Below, piece by piece: positions 59,755-64,000 of a stretch of 64,000 nucleotides of DNA (positions within the stretch are counted from its first letter, which is position 1; each line of letters opens with the position of its first letter). The translations under genes were made by a program, and so were the position numbers. Location: assembly GCA_964573295.1 (NCBI GenBank), contig CAZNJE010000002.1, positions 62,001 to 126,000 of the forward strand, in the 5' to 3' direction. Below the pieces are notes generated by a model, which worked only from the letters and a program-made list of their open reading frames with translations, ran no database searches and was not told where the DNA came from. The DNA comes from CAYQJL01 sp964573295 (GTDB lineage Bacteria; Eisenbacteria; RBG-16-71-46; CAIMUX01; WJJG01).

Positions 59755-62523
59755 ATGAAGGCATTCGCGGATTCGCTCATCGGTCCATCGGCACACGGCG
59801 GCAGCCGACATCGCACGGCGCACTTCGACGCGCGTCCACCGGTTTCTCTTGCCGGGCGTCTCAGCAGCACGTTTCTGCCGGCTCTGCTCGCCCCGTCTCA
59901 CCTCACCTTGTGTTTCTTCGCCTTGTGTTTCTTCACCTTGTGCCTTTTCGCCTGGGCGCCGGTCGCCGGCGCACAGACCTACAAGGACGCCGAGCAGGCC
60001 CCCGGCGGTGTGATCTCCCTGCCGCACGAGCTCACCCCCGAGGAAAGGCTGATCCTCGATGAGATCGGTCTGCGCCATAGGGAAACCCCGCCGCCCACCG
60101 CGCAGCCGATCCGCCACGTGGCCGAGTTCGAACCCATGCAGGGTGTGCTGATCACCTATCCGCTGGGCATCAGCTCCTCGATCGTGCGTGAGATGGCCGA
60201 GGAGACGATCGTCTACTGCATCGTGACCTCCAGCCAGCAGAACAACGCGGAGCAGGCCTTCATCGGCGCCGGCGTCAACATGGATCACGTCGTCTTCTTC
60301 AACCAGGCGACCGATTCTCATTGGACGCGTGACTATGGCCCCTGGTACATCTTTGATGACGACCTCGCCCCCGGCATCGTGGATTTGATCTACAATCGCC
60401 CCCGTCCGAACGACGATGAGATCCCCACCGAGTTCGCGGCCTTCCTCGGCATCGATGCCTACGGTCCCGATCTGATCCACACGGGGGGCAACTGGATGGT
60501 CGACGGGCACGGGATCGCAGCCTCGTCGGAGCTGGTCTGGGAAGAGAATCCCGATCTTACGCCGGATGAGATCGACCAGATCGTCTCCGACTATCTCGGC
60601 ATCCACACCTACCATGTAGTGCCGGATCCGAACAACACCTACATCGACCACATCGATTGCTGGGGCAAGTTCCTCGCGGTCGACAAAGTCCTGATCCGCG
60701 AGGTGCCTCCCACTCACCCCCAGTTTGAAGAGATCGAGGAAACCGCCGATTACTTCGCCGTCCAGATCAGCACCTATGGATGGCCCTTCGAGGTCGTGCG
60801 TGTCTACACCCCCAACGACGAGCCGTACACGAACTCGTTGATCCTGAACAAGAAGGTGCTCGTACCGGTAACCGGCAGTAGCTGGGACGATGAAGCGCTG
60901 GAAACCTACGAAGCGGCCATGCCCGGCTACGAGGTGCTGGGCTTCTCCGGCTCGTGGCAATCGACCGATGCGCTGCACTGCCGGACGAAAGGCGTGGCCG
61001 ACCTCGAGATGCTCTATGTCTGGTCGCGCCCCTTGCGCAACACTGCCAACACGAACGAACCGTACCGGGTAGCGGCTGAAATCGTTGATCATAGCGAGGC
61101 TGGCCTCGTTCCCGACCAAGTGCAGGTTCGCTGGCGAGTGGGCGACAGCGGCCCGTTCAGCGCGGAGATCATGGCGGCCGTCGCCGGAACCGACTCCTTC
61201 TACGCCGACATCCCGCCCCAGTCGCTGGGCAGCACGGTCCAGTACTACGTGCACGCCGAGGACCTTTCGGGCCGCGCACAGGACTTCCCCATCGTTGGTC
61301 CCGATGGCCCCTTCGTCTTCACCATCGAGGAGGATCTGATCCCGCCGACGATCACGGGCACGACCGATCTGCGCAGTACCGAGGACCCGATGGGACCCTA
61401 CGCAGTCACGACGACCGTCACCGACAACATGACCCTCGATGCCGTGGAACTCCGCTTCCGGGTCAACGGCGGAGTCTTCTCCGCGGTGGCCATGACGCCC
61501 GGCGGTCGCGGTACCTACGCCGCCGGCATTCCGGGGCAGCCGCACGGCAGCTTCGTCGAGTACTACGTGCTCGCTGCCGACGACGCCGGCAATCAGGCCA
61601 CCGATCCACCCGATGCGCCGTCCATGAGCTTCAGCTTCTATGTCGCGCCGGTCACGATTTACCTCACCACTGATCTGGAGAGCGGCTCCACCTGGACGCA
61701 CGAACCGGTCAGCTCCGGCTACGGTGACCAGTGGCATCTCAGTTCGCAGCGCAATCACACGCCAGGTGGCCAAACCAGCTGGAAGTGTGGGGACGCCGGC
61801 GGCGGTGACTACGCCGATCTGCTCGATGCCGGGCTCGTGACCGAGACCTGCCAGCTCGGCACCGATTCACAGCTGCGCATCTGGCATTGGATCGAGGCCG
61901 AGACCAGTTCCTACTACGCCGGATACGCCTACGACGGCGGACTGGTGGAGATCGACACGGGAACCGGATGGGAAACGATCACGCCGGTCGGCGGCTACCC
62001 CTATCTCATCCGAAACACCGGCGGGAGCGGTCCCTTCCCGGCCGAGACCGGCGTCTTCTCCGGCAGCGTGGGATGGACCGAGGCCGTCTTCGACCTGGCC
62101 AGCTACGAAGGGGAGGCCCGGTTCCGCTTCCGTTTCGGTTCCGACAACAACTCTGCTCGCGAGGGCTGGTACGTCGACGACCTCACCGTCGACGGCTTCG
62201 AGATCACCGGGGCGGAGGTGACCCCGAGCGTCGCCGCCAAAGCCCGCTTCGAACTGATCGCCGCCAACCCCATCGCCGCCACCGGCCGAATCGCCTTGCG
62301 TCTGTTCAGTGAGGAAGAGGTGTCGCTGCAGGTCTTCAGTCCCGAAGGCCGGCTCGTAGAGAGCTTGATCGATGGGCGTCTTGTGCCGGGGGCATATGAG
62401 CTCCAGTGGCCCGGGATGCGGGCCGCGGACAGGACGGCCGGGACAGTCGGGACGGGTGTCTTCTTCTACCGGCTGCAGGTAGGCGAGGAAGTCCGGCAAT
62501 ACCGGGTCGTGAGAGTCCGCTAG
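59755..62523 (+). CDS. Porphyromonas-type peptidylarginine deiminase (PPAD-like) with FlgD-like C-terminal domain
   Basis: A 922-residue secreted enzyme. After a long signal region with a 15-bp repeat in its hydrophobic core, residues about 115-440 form the PPAD/agmatine-deiminase fold. Catalytic residues match P. gingivalis PPAD with conserved spacing: Asp193 (TRDYGPW), His299 and Asp301 (IDHIDCW), Asn360 (PYTNSLIL) and Cys409 (ALHCRTKG). The distances 193-299 and 299-360 equal those of PPAD (Asp130, His236, Asn297). Arg215 and Arg217 in YNRPRPNDD match the two Arg of PPAD that hold a C-terminal carboxylate. Two or three beta-sandwich domains, a jelly-roll region and a FlgD-like tail (LQVFSPEGRLVESLIDGRLV) follow. 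It should citrullinate C-terminal arginines outside the cell. The start at 59755 has GGGGG upstream; 59722 and 59680 are alternatives. Confidence 0.88.
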   Translation: MKAFADSLIGPSAHGGSRHRTAHFDARPPVSLAGRLSSTFLPALLAPSHLTLCFFALCFFTLCLFAWAPVAGAQTYKDAEQAPGGVISLPHELTPEERLILDEIGLRHRETPPPTAQPIRHVAEFEPMQGVLITYPLGISSSIVREMAEETIVYCIVTSSQQNNAEQAFIGAGVNMDHVVFFNQATDSHWTRDYGPWYIFDDDLAPGIVDLIYNRPRPNDDEIPTEFAAFLGIDAYGPDLIHTGGNWMVDGHGIAASSELVWEENPDLTPDEIDQIVSDYLGIHTYHVVPDPNNTYIDHIDCWGKFLAVDKVLIREVPPTHPQFEEIEETADYFAVQISTYGWPFEVVRVYTPNDEPYTNSLILNKKVLVPVTGSSWDDEALETYEAAMPGYEVLGFSGSWQSTDALHCRTKGVADLEMLYVWSRPLRNTANTNEPYRVAAEIVDHSEAGLVPDQVQVRWRVGDSGPFSAEIMAAVAGTDSFYADIPPQSLGSTVQYYVHAEDLSGRAQDFPIVGPDGPFVFTIEEDLIPPTITGTTDLRSTEDPMGPYAVTTTVTDNMTLDAVELRFRVNGGVFSAVAMTPGGRGTYAAGIPGQPHGSFVEYYVLAADDAGNQATDPPDAPSMSFSFYVAPVTIYLTTDLESGSTWTHEPVSSGYGDQWHLSSQRNHTPGGQTSWKCGDAGGGDYADLLDAGLVTETCQLGTDSQLRIWHWIEAETSSYYAGYAYDGGLVEIDTGTGWETITPVGGYPYLIRNTGGSGPFPAETGVFSGSVGWTEAVFDLASYEGEARFRFRFGSDNNSAREGWYVDDLTVDGFEITGAEVTPSVAAKARFELIAANPIAATGRIALRLFSEEEVSLQVFSPEGRLVESLIDGRLVPGAYELQWPGMRAADRTAGTVGTGVFFYRLQVGEEVRQYRVVRVR
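59908..59952 (+). repeat. 15-bp tandem repeat, 3 copies, in the signal-peptide region of the PPAD-like gene
   Basis: Units ttgtgtttcttcgcc, ttgtgtttcttcacc and ttgtgccttttcgcc at 59908, 59923 and 59938 encode LCFFA, LCFFT and LCLFA. The hydrophobic core of the export signal is thus built from a variable repeat. Confidence 0.92.
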
Positions 62524-62651
62524 CCCGGGACAATCCCGAGGTCTGGGACCACACTCACATCGAAGTCCCGGTCAGTTTGCCAATGGCCCCGGTCAGTCCG
62601 CCGATGGAACCGGCCGGGGCCTTGTGTTGCGAGCTCAGAAGGGGCGCAGCC

Positions 62652-62796
62652 ATCGAAGCCACGTACCTCGAAGCCGTACACCTCGAAACCGCATGTCTCG
62701 AAACCGCATGCCTCGAAACCGCATGCCTCGCGGGGGGAGGGGCGGCATAGTTCAGCGCCGAGCGCCTCAGGGAGAGCGTCAGGGAGAGCGTCAGGG
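62652..62796. repeat. 15-bp tandem repeat (5 copies) and a 12-bp repeat, downstream of the PPAD-like gene
   Basis: 15-mers of the type ctcgaaaccgcatgc start at 62652, 62667, 62682, 62697 and 62712. At 62768-62796 gagagcgtcagg is repeated, running into the stop codon of the next minus-strand gene (62791). The rest of the 62524-62790 gap shows no gene. Confidence 0.9.
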
Positions 62797-63588
62797 CTCG
62801 AGAACGTTATCCACGTAGAAGGTCCCCGGGCCATCGTTCCACGACGCGAAGCTGATGTGCGTCAGTGATTCCGGAATCGGCGAACGCTTCGTCTTGTAGG
62901 CCTTGACGCGAACCGGCTCCTCCGTCACGCCCACCACCGAGACTTCGTACCTATCCTTCTCGACATTGCCGTCGACCCGGATCGTGTACCACTCCTTCAG
63001 GTCCAGACCACGAACCAGGACAGTGCGATCGTCCCATTCTCCGCCTTCGCCGCCCTCGAAGGCGAAGAGGTTGATCGTTCCCTCGATCTCACCGTTCATG
63101 AAGCCCAAGAACACGAACCGCTCGCGGCCGGTCGCGTTAGGCCCCTTTCCCTTCACCGAGGTGTTCCCGATCATCTGGAACGCGGTGCGATTGAAGGGCG
63201 GCAGGATCTCGCGAACGTAGATGTCCCACTGAAGGGAAAACGGACCGGTCAGGGGCCGGCTGAACTCCTGGGAAACGTAGGTGTTGTACTTCGGGTCCGC
63301 CTTGATCATGGCCTTGTGGGTATCGTTTCCCCCGATGTTCTTCTTGCTGAGCATGAGCAGCTTGGGACCCGATGTGCCGTCGTTGCGGCTCTCATACCAG
63401 CTTCGGGGTTCCTTCAGACGACGCAGTTCCGCGTAGGTGTCGCTGTCGCTGAAATCGCTGTCCACCAGCAGCGGCTGCTCGGCGCCCGCGGCCGCCGGGC
63501 CGGCCGATCCCGGTCCCGCGAAGTCGGTCGCCGCAAGGACGCCCGCCAGCAAGAGGGCCAGACACCAAATCCCACCATGAAACTTCAT
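62791..63588 (-). CDS. Exported lectin-like (concanavalin A/LamG-type) protein
   Basis: A 265-residue protein. A signal peptide (GGIWCLALLLAGVLAATDFA) is followed by a single beta-sandwich: LVDSDFSDSDTYAELRRL, PFSLQWDIYVREILPPFNRT, RFVFLGFMNGEIEGTINLF and a closing ISFASWNDGPGTFYVDNVLE. The last motif, with an aromatic/Asn-rich strand and YVDNV, is typical of concanavalin-A-like and family-16-type carbohydrate-binding folds. No catalytic Glu pair is evident. The start at 63588 is preferred over the adjacent ATG at 63591 because GGAGG then lies at the right distance. Its role, perhaps binding a surface polysaccharide, is inference. Confidence 0.68.
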   Translation of the reverse strand: MKFHGGIWCLALLLAGVLAATDFAGPGSAGPAAAGAEQPLLVDSDFSDSDTYAELRRLKEPRSWYESRNDGTSGPKLLMLSKKNIGGNDTHKAMIKADPKYNTYVSQEFSRPLTGPFSLQWDIYVREILPPFNRTAFQMIGNTSVKGKGPNATGRERFVFLGFMNGEIEGTINLFAFEGGEGGEWDDRTVLVRGLDLKEWYTIRVDGNVEKDRYEVSVVGVTEEPVRVKAYKTKRSPIPESLTHISFASWNDGPGTFYVDNVLEP

Positions 63589-63711
63589 CATCAACCTCCC
63601 CGGGTCGCTTCTTCGTACGGCGCCAATCCTTCCCCACCGGCGGCACCGTACGCGGTTGTCGATGGTCTTGCTCTCCCACCAGCGTAACCGATCCGCAGGC
63701 CGGAGAAAACC

Positions 63712-63762
63712 GTCCGCGCGCAGATCCCGTCCACACGCAGATCCCGTCCGCGCGCAGATCCT
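63712..63762. repeat. 17-bp tandem repeat, 3 copies
   Basis: Units of gtccgcgcgcagatccc at 63712, 63729 and 63746, between the lectin-like gene and rsmI. Unit length is not a multiple of three, in keeping with an intergenic position. Confidence 0.9.
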
Positions 63763-63790
63763 CTCATCACCGCGCCCCACAGGCAGGCTC

Positions 63791-64000
63791 TCAGTTCGCG
63801 CCCCCTTCCACCACAAGCGTGATCTCGCCCCGGACCTTCCCTTCACCCAGCTGGTCCGGAAGCTCGCTCAGCCGTCCGCGGTAGATGTGCTCGAATTTCT
63901 TGGTCAGTTCCCGGCAGACCGCCGCCCGGCGGTCGCCGTAGACGTCCAGGCACTCGGCCAACAGCTTGCGGATGCGATGGGGAGACTCGTAGAAGATCAG
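63791..64000 (-). CDS. rsmI: 16S rRNA 2'-O-methyltransferase RsmI, C-terminal part
   Basis: The last 69 codons of a gene that continues past the right edge; no start codon lies inside the window. The frame reads LIFYESPHRIRKLLAECLDV, then RRAAVCRELTKKFEHIYRGR and VRGEITLVVEGGAN before a TGA at 63791-63793. FYESPHR and CRELTKKFE are diagnostic of RsmI, which methylates the ribose of C1402 in 16S rRNA using S-adenosylmethionine. Confidence 0.9.
   Translation of the reverse strand: MIFYESPHRIRKLLAECLDVYGDRRAAVCRELTKKFEHIYRGRLSELPDQLGEGKVRGEITLVVEGGAN

Noticed and set aside
59710..61773. A 687-codon minus-strand open frame
   Set aside because: Antisense to the PPAD-like gene, with low-complexity composition and no recognisable motif.

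Overview
The window is GC-rich bacterial DNA with short gene spacing. Five secreted proteins end in a FlgD-like (T9SS type A-like) C-terminal domain, and a DUF3078 protein, a Porphyromonas-type peptidylarginine deiminase and Cys-rich PNPC-repeat proteins are also present. This points to a Gram-negative member of the FCB superphylum outside classical Bacteroidetes, something like Candidatus Eisenbacteria or Krumholzibacteriota. That placement is inferred from gene content, not from a marker-gene tree.

Layout. 1-6.5 kb: the end of an ACR3 arsenite exporter, YjbQ, and an operon with two paralogous cytochrome bd-superfamily subunits (one fused to an eight-haem c-type domain) plus a PsiE-type membrane protein, then an RluA/RluD-type pseudouridine synthase. 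6.5-8.8 kb: a TehA/SLAC1-like channel and an EamA exporter. 8.9-13.6 kb (minus): Lrp regulator, Cys/Met PLP enzyme, threonine synthase and an ApgM-like protein that may be the homoserine kinase, forming one amino-acid unit. 13.9-19.7 kb (minus): MscS channel, DUF3078 outer-membrane protein, GlnRS and GluRS. 20-25.8 kb: a secreted subtilisin, then a lower-GC island with three decayed transposase fragments around a small Cys-rich exported peptide coupled to a beta-propeller protein. 26-31 kb: an unrecognised protein coupled to a 2-hydroxyacid dehydrogenase, and a long-form urocanate hydratase. 31-41.8 kb: an alpha/beta-hydrolase, cell-envelope hydrolases (Bax-like, M23), TcdA, TatD, and divergent secreted beta-helix and PQQ-propeller proteins. 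41.8-51.5 kb: PepF, an ECF sigma/anti-sigma/periplasmic-protein operon, and an outer-membrane barrel/RND/LolA-like export trio. 51.8-64 kb: superoxide dismutase, exported cyclophilin, a NUDIX fusion protein, two duplicated Cys-rich secreted proteins with related RNA leaders, glucose-6-phosphate isomerase, the PPAD-like enzyme, a secreted lectin-like protein and the end of RsmI.

The two strongest unusual signals are these. (1) The roughly 190-nt leaders of the duplicated Cys-rich genes (54931-55118 and 56458-56646) keep the same four-stem fold through at least four compensatory base-pair changes, start 6-7 nt after matching -10 elements, and end in a near-identical ribosome-binding segment. 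They look like an undescribed cis-regulatory RNA. (2) Short GC-rich tandem repeats (units 9-48 bp, often 15 bp) sit every few kilobases. Inside genes the unit is a multiple of three and is inserted in loops, linkers or signal peptides of otherwise ordinary enzymes. Between genes it need not be.

No rRNA, tRNA, CRISPR array, intact insertion sequence or prophage was seen. Domain names are assigned from recognised sequence motifs and remembered family patterns; no database search was possible.
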